From positions 1 through 34,872 of the forward strand of contig CAZEFW010000097.1 of NCBI GenBank assembly GCA_964511535.1: 34,872 bases of DNA. Reading direction: 5' to 3'. Under the pieces are notes generated by a model. The model saw nothing but the letters and a program-made list of their open reading frames with translations. It made no database searches and was not told the origin of the DNA. A program made the translations under genes and the position numbers. Positions 14,805 through 25,300 of the stretch are shown here, piece by piece. Position 1 is the first letter of the stretch. Each line of letters opens with the position of its first letter. The DNA comes from CAZCFB01 sp964511535. Its GTDB lineage: Bacteria > Myxococcota_A > Polyangia > GCA-2747355 > CAZCFB01.

Positions 14805-17800
14805 ATGGCAAGGCCAGACCCAGCGGGGGCCGTACCCCCGCGCGGTGGCGGCGGCTGGGGCGCCGTCCGGCTCGTGCTGTATGCGATGGGCGCCACCGCG
14901 CTGGTGTTGCTGGCCCTGGTGGCCGGCCTGCTGCTCTTCCTGGTCTCGCCTCCGTCGGATCTCGTGCGCCGCGCTGCCCTGCCCATCGCGCGGCAGGCGC
15001 TCTCCCACCCACGGCTCAACATCGGCGGCATGTCGCTGCTCCCCGGCTCCCGGCTCGAGCTGCGCGACGTGCTGCTGGGCCCCCCGGCCGGGTACCATCG
15101 CCCGCTCCTCCGCCTGGGACGGCTGGTGCTGCGCTACGACCTGAGCGCTGTCCACCGGGGAGAGATCACCATCCTGCAGGCGCAGCTCGACCGTCCCGTG
15201 GTGCACCTGGAGACCGTGGGCAAGAAGACCAACTGGGAGGCCTTCCTCGCCGCGCTGACCACTGGCGAGCCGGAGCCGAAGCCGGAACCGTCTGGCAGCA
15301 TGCCGGACATCAAGGTGCAGCTGGCCGATCTCTCCATCACCGGCCTGGCGGCTGCGGTGGAGGACGGCGCGCGCAAGATCGTGCTGGATCAAGTCAGCCT
15401 CGGGCTGAACGGCTTCTTCAGCCCGAAGAGCAGCGACTTGAAGCTGCGCGTCACGGTGGCGCCGCGGCCGGGTGCCACCGCCAGCGTCCGGCTCGACCAG
15501 CAGAAGCCCTCACCGGTGGAGGCGGCGCTGGACGCGAAGCTGGAGCTGAAGGTGCGCGTGCGCGACCTGCTGCGCGGCCCCCGCGCCGACCTGACCCTGG
15601 AGGCTGATGTCCAGAGCCACAAGCTGCGCGCGCCCAAGGAGCTCGCCCCCGCGCGGCTGGCCCTGCGGCTGGCCGCAGACGCCGACCTGGGCCGCGGCAG
15701 GATAAAGATCAGCCGCCTCGGCCTCGCCCTGGCCGAGGAGCCGCTGGTGGATTTCACCGGGACGGTGACCGACCTGGCCGGCAAGCAGCGCCTCGACCTG
15801 CTGCTGCGGCGGCTGCGCCTGCCGCTGGATCGCCTGATGCCGTACCTGCGGCCCTTCGTCCCCGGCGTCGAGCTGGGCGGGCTGGTTGAGCTGCGCGACC
15901 TGCGCCTGCGAAGCGACCGGCCCGAGCTGGAGGCCCTGATCCGGCCCGGCGCGTCGGCGGCCCCTGCCCTGCCCCGGCTGTCGGCCCGACTCCTGTTGTC
16001 CCGGGTCCGGGCCCGGCTGAAGAAGCAAAGCCCGGCGGGTATGGCCCTGGACGCGCGAAACCTGGACCTGGATCTGGCCCTGGCCGCCGGCGGCGCCGCC
16101 GCGTCCACCCCAGCGGCCCTGCTGCAGGCGGTCCCCGATCCGGCCACGCCGCCCTCCAGCGCCGCGCTGGCCACATCAACCGCTCCCCTGGCGGTGCTCG
16201 GCCGCCTCCGCCTCGGCGCCTTCAAGGGCGCCGGCGTGCGCGCCCGGGGGATCGACCTGCGCCTGGCCGGCGGGCTCGGCCTGGACGGTGGCCTGCAGCC
16301 CGGGCCCGCGGGGGCCAGGATGACGCTCCGGATCCCGACGCTGACCTACACCAGCCGGGCCACCGGGCGGCTTTCCCTCGGGGTCAGCGCATCCATGGCC
16401 GGCTCGGCCCAGATGCGCCAGCGACGGGCGCGCCTGCGCGAGCTCGAGCTGAAGCTGCCCGGCCTGCTCCAGGCGCGGCTGAGCGGGAACCTGGAGCAGT
16501 GGGGCGCCCGCTCCCTCGCCGCGCAGCTGGAGATAAAGCCGCTGGATCTGGCGCGCGTCATCGCCTGGCTCCCGGGCGAGCTCAAGGCGCCGCTCGGGCG
16601 CATGAAGCTCACCGGCAAGCTGGGCCTCACCGCGAACGTCACCGGCCGCCTGCCTGGCGCTGGCCCCATGCGCCCCCTGGACCTCCCCCTGGCCGGCAAG
16701 GTGAAGCTGGGCCTCACCCGGATCGGGCTGGACGACCCGGGGCGCAAGATCACCGCCGGCCCGCTGGACGGCGACCTCGGGCTCACCGCCCGCGCAGGCG
16801 CCCTGGCCCTGGACGGCAAGCTCACCCTGGGCGCGCTGTCCATGTCCGACCAGAAGCTCGTGATCAGCGGCGTGACCCTGGATCCGGACCTGCGCCTGGG
16901 CCGCCGGGCGCTGGACTCGCGCCTTGTGCTCGGGCTGAAGCGCGCGCACAAGGAGGACCTCGGCCTGACGGTCAAGGCGCTGCGCCTGGATCACCGCCTG
17001 GCGGCCGCGCTGCCCGCAGCGCGGCTGCTGTCGGGGCGCTCGGCCCGCCTTGGAAAGACCCGCGCCTCGGTGGACTGGACCGTCGGCTCGATGGCCATGG
17101 CGCTGCCGGCCAACACCCTCTCGCTGAAGCAGAAGGCCACGCAGCTCCAGGCGACCTACGACCCGGCCCGGGGCGGCACCTCCACCATCAAGCTCACCTC
17201 CACCCTGGCCCGGGCGAGCCACCAGGAGCAGGGCATGCTGGCCGAGGGCCTGAAGCTCTCCTTCGCCGACAGCGTCACGGGCCACGGGGGCATCTCCTTG
17301 CCGCGCCCCCGCCCTCACCTCACCGGGCTCGCCTCGACCCACCAGGGCAGCATGACCCTCGACACCCTGCGCCTCGGCCGCCTCGGGCTGAGCGCGACGG
17401 GGCTGGGGGTCAAGATGTCCGGCGACCTGTCCGGGTTCTCCCTCACCGGGCCCGCGGTGAAGCTCAAACAGGTCAGCCACAAGGTCGCTGCGGAGATGGC
17501 GCGCGTGACCCTGCGCGGCGTGGTGGACCGGCCGCTGCTGAAGAACACCCTCGCCCTGGACCTGTCTCTGCGGGACCTCAAGGACCTCGACCTGCGCCAG
17601 CTCTCCCTGCGGATGCCCACCCGCGGGATCTACCTGGACCTGTCCGGCGAGGGCAAGGACCTGATCCCGCTGGACACCGGGCGCCTGCCTCCGTTTCAGC
17701 TTACCCTCGCGGCAGGGATCGACGCCCCGGCCACCACCGAGGAGGCGCGCAGCACCTTCCTCTATCCGGGCGTCCGCGGCGCGGGCAAGCTGGGCGCCGA

Positions 17801-18755
17801 GCTCTCCCTGCGCTCCAGGGGCGGCGAGAAGCTGCGCCTGGCCGGCCGCCTGCTGGGCCGCTCGTTTCACCTGTGGCAGCGGGGCGGCTCGGGAGCCCGG
17901 GCATCCCACATCCAGCTGCGCGACCTGGACGCGGACATCCCGTTCCAGCAGACCCTGCTGCTGCGGCGCGGGCGCCTGCGCCTTCCTGCTCCATCGGTGG
18001 CGATCACCGACCTCTCCAATCGGACGGCCCTGTACCACGAGCTGCGCCCTTACACCCGGCGCGCCGCGGGGCTCACCCTCGGGGGCATGTCCCTGGAGCG
18101 CCCCACCGCCCGCGGGCCCCAGCGGCTGCAGCTGGATCGGGCCCACCTTGACCTGACCCTGGCCGACAACGCGCTGAAGATGAGGCGCCTGTACCTCAAG
18201 CTTTTCGGCGGCGACATCGCCGGCGCCATGCAGGTGCAGGTGTTGAGCCTGGCCCCGCTGGACCTGGTGCTGCACCTGCGCACCCAGGTCACGGGCGTCA
18301 ACCTCGCCTACCTCAACCCCGATGCCAGGGGCCGCGACTCGGAGACAGAGGTGTCGGCGCTGCTCGACTTCGGCTACCGCCCCGCGCGCGAGGAGCTCGA
18401 GGGCAGAGTGGAGATCACCCGGCTGTCGCTCAAGATGCTCGACTCCCTGCTGGCCTACCTCGACCCGGACGGCACCAACGGCAGCGTGCAGGAGAACCGC
18501 AAGCTGCTCGGCTCCTGGTACCTCAAGTGGATCGATCCCCGGGTGCAGCTGGTCTCGCTCTGGATCAAGCATGGCAACCTGAACATGGACATCGACATGG
18601 ACGCCTGGTTCGTGGTGGGGACCGTCCTCAAGCGGGTGCTCCGAAACATGCGCATCAGGCGGCTGAATATTTTGCCGGTGCTGCGCCGCGAGGTGACGCC
18701 GATTCTGCGCAAGGTCGAGCGCGCCCTCGGCGCCAAGAAGGTGGCGAAGAAATGA
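14805..18755 (+). CDS. Giant AsmA-like protein (YdbH/TamB/YhdP type intermembrane bridge candidate)
   Basis: This 1316-residue protein has a short Pro/Gly-rich cytoplasmic tail, one membrane helix (about residues 22-48) and then a very long periplasmic part. The first ~200 residues after the helix ('LNIGGMSLLPGSRLELRDV', then RLVLRYDLSAVHRGEITI and TNWEAF) match the AsmA N-terminal pattern. The rest is repetitive, beta-rich and full of 'LDL/GKL/LRL' strands, as expected for a hydrophobic-groove beta-helix. AsmA-like proteins such as YhdP, TamB and YdbH span the periplasm and move phospholipids to the outer membrane. The next gene starts in an ATGA overlap and encodes a YdbL/DUF1318-like lipoprotein, which points to the YdbH branch. 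The C-terminus (residues ~1210-1316) is basic and could contact the outer-membrane lipoprotein. Confidence 0.85.
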   Translation: MARPDPAGAVPPRGGGGWGAVRLVLYAMGATALVLLALVAGLLLFLVSPPSDLVRRAALPIARQALSHPRLNIGGMSLLPGSRLELRDVLLGPPAGYHRPLLRLGRLVLRYDLSAVHRGEITILQAQLDRPVVHLETVGKKTNWEAFLAALTTGEPEPKPEPSGSMPDIKVQLADLSITGLAAAVEDGARKIVLDQVSLGLNGFFSPKSSDLKLRVTVAPRPGATASVRLDQQKPSPVEAALDAKLELKVRVRDLLRGPRADLTLEADVQSHKLRAPKELAPARLALRLAADADLGRGRIKISRLGLALAEEPLVDFTGTVTDLAGKQRLDLLLRRLRLPLDRLMPYLRPFVPGVELGGLVELRDLRLRSDRPELEALIRPGASAAPALPRLSARLLLSRVRARLKKQSPAGMALDARNLDLDLALAAGGAAASTPAALLQAVPDPATPPSSAALATSTAPLAVLGRLRLGAFKGAGVRARGIDLRLAGGLGLDGGLQPGPAGARMTLRIPTLTYTSRATGRLSLGVSASMAGSAQMRQRRARLRELELKLPGLLQARLSGNLEQWGARSLAAQLEIKPLDLARVIAWLPGELKAPLGRMKLTGKLGLTANVTGRLPGAGPMRPLDLPLAGKVKLGLTRIGLDDPGRKITAGPLDGDLGLTARAGALALDGKLTLGALSMSDQKLVISGVTLDPDLRLGRRALDSRLVLGLKRAHKEDLGLTVKALRLDHRLAAALPAARLLSGRSARLGKTRASVDWTVGSMAMALPANTLSLKQKATQLQATYDPARGGTSTIKLTSTLARASHQEQGMLAEGLKLSFADSVTGHGGISLPRPRPHLTGLASTHQGSMTLDTLRLGRLGLSATGLGVKMSGDLSGFSLTGPAVKLKQVSHKVAAEMARVTLRGVVDRPLLKNTLALDLSLRDLKDLDLRQLSLRMPTRGIYLDLSGEGKDLIPLDTGRLPPFQLTLAAGIDAPATTEEARSTFLYPGVRGAGKLGAELSLRSRGGEKLRLAGRLLGRSFHLWQRGGSGARASHIQLRDLDADIPFQQTLLLRRGRLRLPAPSVAITDLSNRTALYHELRPYTRRAAGLTLGGMSLERPTARGPQRLQLDRAHLDLTLADNALKMRRLYLKLFGGDIAGAMQVQVLSLAPLDLVLHLRTQVTGVNLAYLNPDARGRDSETEVSALLDFGYRPAREELEGRVEITRLSLKMLDSLLAYLDPDGTNGSVQENRKLLGSWYLKWIDPRVQLVSLWIKHGNLNMDIDMDAWFVVGTVLKRVLRNMRIRRLNILPVLRREVTPILRKVERALGAKKVAKK

Positions 18756-19309
18756 AGCTGACCACGCGAACATTTTGCATGGCGATGGCGGCCTGGCTGC
18801 TGGCGCCTGCCTGCGTCACGGTCAAGCCGGTGGTGCTGGACCGGAAGACCCAGCTGGAGAACCAGGTGCTCGGCGCGTTCACCCGCCTGGAGCAGGACCT
18901 GGTGCTCGCCTCGTCGGTGAGGGGCAGCGACGCGCGCGCGCCGGGCGGGGGCCTGGCCGGCCTGCGGCGCGAGGCCGCAGAGGCCATGCTGCTGCGAGAG
19001 TTCATCCGCGACGACGTGGAGGCGCTCAAGCAGGACAAGGCCGCGGGCGAGGGGAAGGCGGGCAAGCTGGTGCTGCTCAGCCCGCCCGAAGACGAGGCCC
19101 GCGCCGCTCGCGCCCGCCGCCTGGTCAAGCAGGAGAACGACGCCCGCGCCACCATCATCTCCTGCGTGCTCCAGCTCGACCCGAAGCTGTCCGACAGGGA
19201 CCGCCCCCTGGTCACGCGCATCTTCCAGCGCCTCAACCGGGAGGCGGCACGCCCCGGGGACCTGGTCCAGCTCGACGACGGGCGCTGGGTGGAGGTGAAG
19301 CCCCGGTGA
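18752..19309 (+). CDS. DUF1318/YdbL-like lipoprotein
   Basis: This 185-residue lipoprotein has a signal ending in APAC (Cys21). Residues ~22-50 (VTVKPVVLDRKTQLENQV) take the place of a YnbE-like strand segment. The C-terminal ~60 residues match the YdbL/DUF1318 pattern: LVKQENDAR corresponds to YdbL's LVxxINxxR, and ARPGDLVQLDDGRWVEV to RAKPGEYVQGxNGxW. These alignments are from memory of the E. coli protein. In E. coli, YnbE is an outer-membrane lipoprotein that docks with YdbH, and YdbL is a small periplasmic helper. Here both parts seem to be in one lipoprotein. The ATG overlaps the AsmA-like gene stop (ATGA), and its own stop overlaps the GTG of the CHAT gene (GTGA). The longer frame starting at 18775 is not its product. 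Confidence 0.8.
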   Translation: MKLTTRTFCMAMAAWLLAPACVTVKPVVLDRKTQLENQVLGAFTRLEQDLVLASSVRGSDARAPGGGLAGLRREAAEAMLLREFIRDDVEALKQDKAAGEGKAGKLVLLSPPEDEARAARARRLVKQENDARATIISCVLQLDPKLSDRDRPLVTRIFQRLNREAARPGDLVQLDDGRWVEVKPR

Positions 19310-22300
19310 GGCGAGGCCTGACCATAACCCTCGCGGCCGCCCTGCTGCTGGCGGCTTGCGGCGGCGACCGGCGCCGGGCGCTGCTGCCCGAGTACCGCCT
19401 GCCTCGCGCTGGCCAGGGCATGGCCCGCCCTGTGTGGCTCACCTCCCTCGCCGGGGACGAGCTGGGGGGCTCCCTGTCGCCCGACGGCCGCCGGCTGGTC
19501 TACGCCAGCGATCAGGACGGGAACCTCGACGTCTGGATCAAGGACCTGACCAGCGGCACGCCGCGCCGGCTCACGCGGCATGTGGCCACCGACACCCAGC
19601 CGGCCTGGTCCCCCGATGGCAAGGCCGTGGCGTTCGTCTCCATGCGGCGGGACGTCAAGGGCGACCTCTTTATATGGAAGGGCGGCAAGACGCGCGGGCT
19701 GACCGGCCGGGACACCGCCGACGGGCACCCGGCCTTCTCGCCCGACGGGCGGGCGCTCTTCTTCGCCGCGGGCCCCGAGGGCCGAACTCGCATCGAGCGC
19801 ATCGAGCTGGACTCTGGCCGGCGCCGCGCGGTGACCGGCTGGGGCGCTGATCATCCGGCCCCCTCCCCCGACGGCCGGTACCTGGCTTACACCCTGTTCG
19901 ACCCCGCGGGCAGGGGGCGCATCGCGGTGTCACGGCCCGACGGCGAGGAGCAACGGCTGGTGACCAGCGCCGACTTCCACGCCGGGTTCGCCGCCTTCTC
20001 CCCCGACGGGAGCCAGCTGGTCTACGCCCGCTTCGACTCGCTCCCGCCGGGCGACCCGATGAAGGGGGAGCCGCCCGCCTCGCTCTGGTCGGTGGACCTC
20101 CAGCGCGCGCTGGGAGCGGCCACGCCAGCCGCCGCCCAGGCCCTGGCCACCCCGCTCACCAGCGGGCGCCGCACCGCGCTGTTCCCGCGGCCCCATCGCG
20201 CCGGGCTCGTGTTCACCGGCAGGCAGGCCGGGACCCTCGACGTGGGGCTCCTTCCGGCCGGCGGCGCGGTGCCACGGCTGGCCACGCCGGGCGAACAGCT
20301 CGCCCTGGCGCTGAGGCAAGAGCACCCGCGAGATCAGCTGCTCTGCCTGCAGAAGGTCACGGCGGGGGATCGATCCAACCAGGAGGTCTCGAGGGCGCGG
20401 TTCCTGGAGGCGAGCCTGCGGCGGGATCTGCGCCAGCCCCGTCGGGCCGCCCGGCTCTACCAGCGGCTGGTAAAGGAGTCCGCCCTGCGCCACGGCGTGT
20501 ACGCCCAGCTGGCCGCCATCGACCTGGCGGTGCTGCCGCTCACCGGTCGCGAGCCGCCCGTGCCGGGAGCCGAGATCGATGGCGCCCTGGCGCGGCTGGA
20601 CGGCCTGGACCTGCCCGCCGATCCGCAGCCCGTGGTGGCAGCGCACCTGCTGCTGCGCCGGGGGGACGTGCTGAGGCAGGGCCAGCGCGTGGCAGACGCG
20701 CTCGCTGCATATGAGGCCCTGCTGGCGCGCTACCCGGACCAGAAGGGCGCCGCCGTGGAGGCCCGCTACCGCCTGGGCAAGCTGATGGCCCCCTCCAACC
20801 AGCCGGTGCAGCTGAGCCGATACTACCTCGACCTGCTGCGCGCGTACCCGGCGCAGCGGCGATGGCGCCGACGGGCCGCCGGCGCGGTGCTGGCCCTGAG
20901 CCGCAAGCACGCCGCCTCACCCACCGCCGAGCTGGAGCGGCTTCGGGTGCTGGTGGAGCTGCCCGGCGTGGACCCGCTGTTCGACGCGGTGGCCCGTCTG
21001 CGCATGGCGACCCTGCTGGAGCGCGCGGGGGAGCCGGAGCTTGCCATCGAGGCGCTGCACGCGCTGACCGGTCGGGCCAGCCAGAACCAGGACCTGGGCC
21101 AGGAGGTGGCGCAGGCCGCGTTTCAACTGGGGCGGATCTCGCTGGACCTGTCCGAGGCGTTGCGCAAGGGAGGCAAGCTCTCGCGGGCGCTGCGGTTCTA
21201 CGACCGCGCCCTGGCCGCCTACGAGACGGTGATGAAGCGCTATCCCCGGGGGCACGAGCACCACACCCGCGCGCGCCGCATCTTCTTGCGGCTGGCCCTG
21301 CTGGACGCGGCCCAGCGGGAGCGGCAGGGGGAGCTCGCCCTGGCCGAGAAGCGCTACCGCCGCATCCTGGCCATGGCGCCGGACATGCTCCAGCCGCACC
21401 GGCGGCTCATCAGCATCGGCGTGGCCCGCGGGCAGCGCGAGGCGTTGCGGGCCCGCTACCTGGCGCGCGTGGGCCGGTCCCCCACCGACGCCGCGGGGCA
21501 CTACGGGCTGGCCTACCTGGACACCCTCTCCGAGCCGGTGGACGAGGACGCGCTGGGGCGGGCGGAGGAGCGCCTCAGGCGGGTGATCGGGCTGGCGCCG
21601 CGCTCCCCGTTCGGGCACATGACCCTCGGCTGGGTGCACGAGATGCGCGAGCGCTTGTTGGGGCAGCGACATCGCGCTCACCTGGAGGAGGCGATCACCC
21701 TGTACGAGCGGGCCAGGGCGCTCAACGACCCGAAGCTCGACCTGCAGACCGAGGCCGACCTGCTGGTCAACCTGTGCAACGCCTTCGCCAACCTCGGCAA
21801 CGGCTGGACCCAGGCGCACCGCTTCTGCGCGCGCCGCCATCGCCTGCGGATTCCGTTTCGCCAGCGACAGCGGGAGGCCATGTTCAGGCTCACCTTCGGC
21901 CGCGCCTCCACCGCCCTGGATCAGCACGAGGCGGCCGCCCGCGAGCTTGAGCACGCCCTCGACCTGGCCCGCGCGCTGGACGACCGTGGCCTGGAGGCCC
22001 AGGTGGCGGCGCGCCTTGCGCTGACAGCGCACCTGCGCGGGGATCACCAGGCCTCCAACCGTCACTTCGCCCGCGCCGAGGCGCTGCTGCGGCGAAGCGG
22101 CCGCGGGGAGCTGCTGGCGGGGCTGCTGCGGTCCATGGCGTACAACCTCGCCCTGCAGGGCAAAGCCGCCGAGGCCGGCAAAATGCTCCAGCGCGCCGCG
22201 AAGGCCCTCGGGCGCCACGGCGTCCCCGCGCAGGAGGAGATCTCCCGCATCGGGCCGGCGGGTCGAACCACCGCCCCCTTCGGCTTCGACGCCGACGACG

Positions 22301-25300
22301 AGCGGTACCTGTCCCTGGCCATCCGCGGACTCAACCACCGCCAGGGTGAGGCGTGGCCCGAGGTGGTGTCTCTGCTCCGGCGCAGGGTGGCCAACCGGCA
22401 GAAGATCCTCGAGCCGCGAAAGGACGAGGAGCTGCATCGCGAGCTCGGGCTGCTGCACAGCCAGCTCGGGGTGGCCGAGCTGCGGCTGGGGCGCCGGGCC
22501 GCCTTCAGGCGCGCCGCGGCGGCCGCGCGCAAGGCCCTGGCCCGGAGCACCACCGAGGCCGTCCCGCTGGACCTGCAGCTGGCCCTTGGCCTCAACGAGG
22601 CGGAGGAGCTGCTCACCGACGCCGGCGCCGGCCTCGGGGCCATGGACCCGGTGCTGCAGCGGCTTCGGCAGCTGGACCAGCGAAGGGAGCGCCAGGCGCG
22701 CGCTGACGGCGCGGACCCGCTCCCCCGGCGCATGCGCCTCGCCCTCTGGACTGATCTGGCGCTGCTGAATCTGCGCTGCCAGCGGCTGCGTGGCGCGGTG
22801 GCGGCCCCCGCCGGGAACATCTCCGATGCGGCGCAACGCGCCGAGCGGACCCTGCGCCACCTGCGAGACCAGACCGCCGCGTCGCGGCAGGCGGTGACCT
22901 TGCTGCGGCGGGTGCAGGCCGAGACCGCCCCCGACGCCGCCGCCGAGGAGACGGACCCCGCCGAGCTGGAGGCGAGGGGGGTGCTGGCCCCGCTGCACCG
23001 GCCGCTGTCAGCGGCCGAGCGCGCCCGGTGGCACACGCTCGCCGGCCTGAACCTCGCCCTGGTGGCCGCCGGGTTGACGCCGCCCCCTCGCCTCGCGGAC
23101 CACCCCACCACCGCCGCGCTGGAGCGGCTGCTGCCGTCAACCAAGGGCGACCTGCGCCACGCGGTGGCGGCAGAGCTCGCCCACAGGCGGCGCGACCTGC
23201 CCGCCATGAAGGCCGCCGTCTCCGCGCTGCTGAAGGCCGCGCCGGCCTGGCTGCTCGACCCCGGCTACGCCACGCGAGCCGACACGGTGCGGGCCCTGGT
23301 CTTCGGCCGCGCCGTGGACCTCGCCCTGGCCCTGGATCAGCCGCGCGAGGCGCTGGCCTTCGCCGAGCAGCGCGAGCGCCGGGCGTTCGCGGACGACCTG
23401 TGGCGCCTGCCCCTGGCAGGACACGGCCGCGCCGCCGCGCCGGTGGCCGCGCTGCGCCAGTCGTGGAAGGCAGGCGATGAGGCCAGGACGCGCAAGTCCA
23501 TGACCTCCCTGGCCCGGGTGTTCCCGCGGGTCGCGGGGCTGCTGGAGGCCGGGCCCTTCCCCCTGGTCAGGGTCGCCGCGAGCCTGGACCCCGACGCGGT
23601 GGCCATCTCCGCCGTGGTGGCCGGCGACGGCGGCTGGGTGCTGGTGCGCCTGGGCCCCGACGCTGCCGTGAAGATGATCCGGGTCCAGCCCACCGCCGGT
23701 AACGCCGCCGCCCGGGAGGCCCGCCTCGGGCCGGCCCTGCGGCGACTGGCCGGGCAGGCCGCGCGTGTCTACGCGGACCTCGGCAGGATCAGCCCGGAGC
23801 TGTCCCCCGAGCGGATCCTGACCGGCAAGGAGGTGGTCCGGCTGGCCACCCTGTGGCAGCTGGCAGACGCGGCCCCGCTGGCGCGCCCGGCAGCCCCGGG
23901 GCTGTTGGTGGTTGATCCTGACCCGCGCCGGGCTGCCTCCCTGGCCCGGTTGGCCGGGGGCAAGGCGCTGTCCGGCGCGGCCCTCACCCGGAGCGACCTG
24001 GATCTGAAGCTCGAGCGCGCCGGGGCGTTGCTCTGGACCGGGCCGCTGCGCCATGACGGCCAGAGCCCGGCAAACCTCAGGCTGTTGCTGCGCAAGGGCA
24101 CCGGCCACCGGCTGGAAGATCTGCGCCTGCCTCACGCCCTCGGCCTCGCCCTGAGGGGGCATGTGCTGGCGCTGGTGACGGAGGCTGGCTCCGGGGTCCT
24201 GGCCAGCCGCCCGCGCCGCGTCGCGCTGTGCCGCATGGCCCACGCCATGGGCACCCCCACCCTGCTGCTGGTCAGCAGCCGCGGCGCACAAAAGACGCTC
24301 CGGCGCCTGCTCGACAGCAAGGATGGACGCCGCCTGTCGGCCCGCGTCGCGTCGGCAGGAGCGCCCGGCGGCGCGCTGCAGCTGATGGGGTACGGCGGCC
24401 TGGCCAGCGAGGCCGCCCGCGCTTTGGCCCGCCGGCAGCTCAAGAAGCTGGCCTTTGCCGGGGCCAAGGCGTTCAACAAGAAGCGCCTGCCCGAGGCCGT
24501 GGAGAAGCTCGAGCGCGCGCTGCTGCTGATGGATCACCTGGGCGACGAGAAGTACCTGGACGGCACGCTGCTCTACCTGGCCAACAGCTATACCCTGCTC
24601 AAAGATCAGGCCCGCGCCGTGCCCATGGCCGAGCGGCTGCTGAGCACGCGCACCGCGGCGGTGAAGGCCGCCGCCGCTGCCAGGGAGCGGCTGGCCGGCG
24701 CGCCGGGGCTGAAGAAGGCCCACAAGAAGCTGCTCACGGCGCAGGCTCGCCGCATCAAGGCGCTGATGCTCATGGGGTGGCTGCGGCTGCGCACCGAGCA
24801 GTACGACATGGCCCTGGAGGCCAACGCCGAGGCGATAAAGATGTACGGCGCGGTGGGTCGCCCGACCCGGGCCATCGTCGCCCACCGCCAGCGCTCGACC
24901 ATCGCGGACAAGAAGGGCGACTACGCCACCGCCCTGGCCAGCGCCAGCGAGGCGCTGCGCCTCAGCTTGCTGGCGTTGAAGAAGGCGCGCAAGAAGCTGG
25001 GCGCCCGGGTCAAGGTCGTGGACGCGGCGTTGCAGGTCGCCCTGCGCCAGCGGAGCCGGTTCTCGCGGCTGGAGGAGGCCATGGCCGCGGCGCGGCTGAG
25101 CCTCGAGCAGCTCGACCTGCTGCCCGCCACGGCGCAGAAGAAGGCGGCGCCTCGGCGCCTCGAGGCGTTGCTGGAGCTGAGCCGGATCAAGGGGGCCATG
25201 GGCAACTACGGCGAGGCCGTGGCGCGAGCCAGGCAGGCCGGCCGCCTCGCCGTCGAGGTCGGCATCCGCGGCAGGGCGCGGGCGCTGCTGGAGGAGGTGA

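Noticed and set aside
16176..18773. An 865-codon minus-strand frame opposite the AsmA-like gene
   Set aside because: Same reason: a low-complexity shadow with no start signal, opposite a gene with clear AsmA features.
18775..19305. Upstream extension of the CHAT gene to an ATG at 18775
   Set aside because: That part is an out-of-frame reading of the DUF1318 lipoprotein gene. The GTG at 19306 gives an immediate lipoprotein signal and a GTGA overlap.
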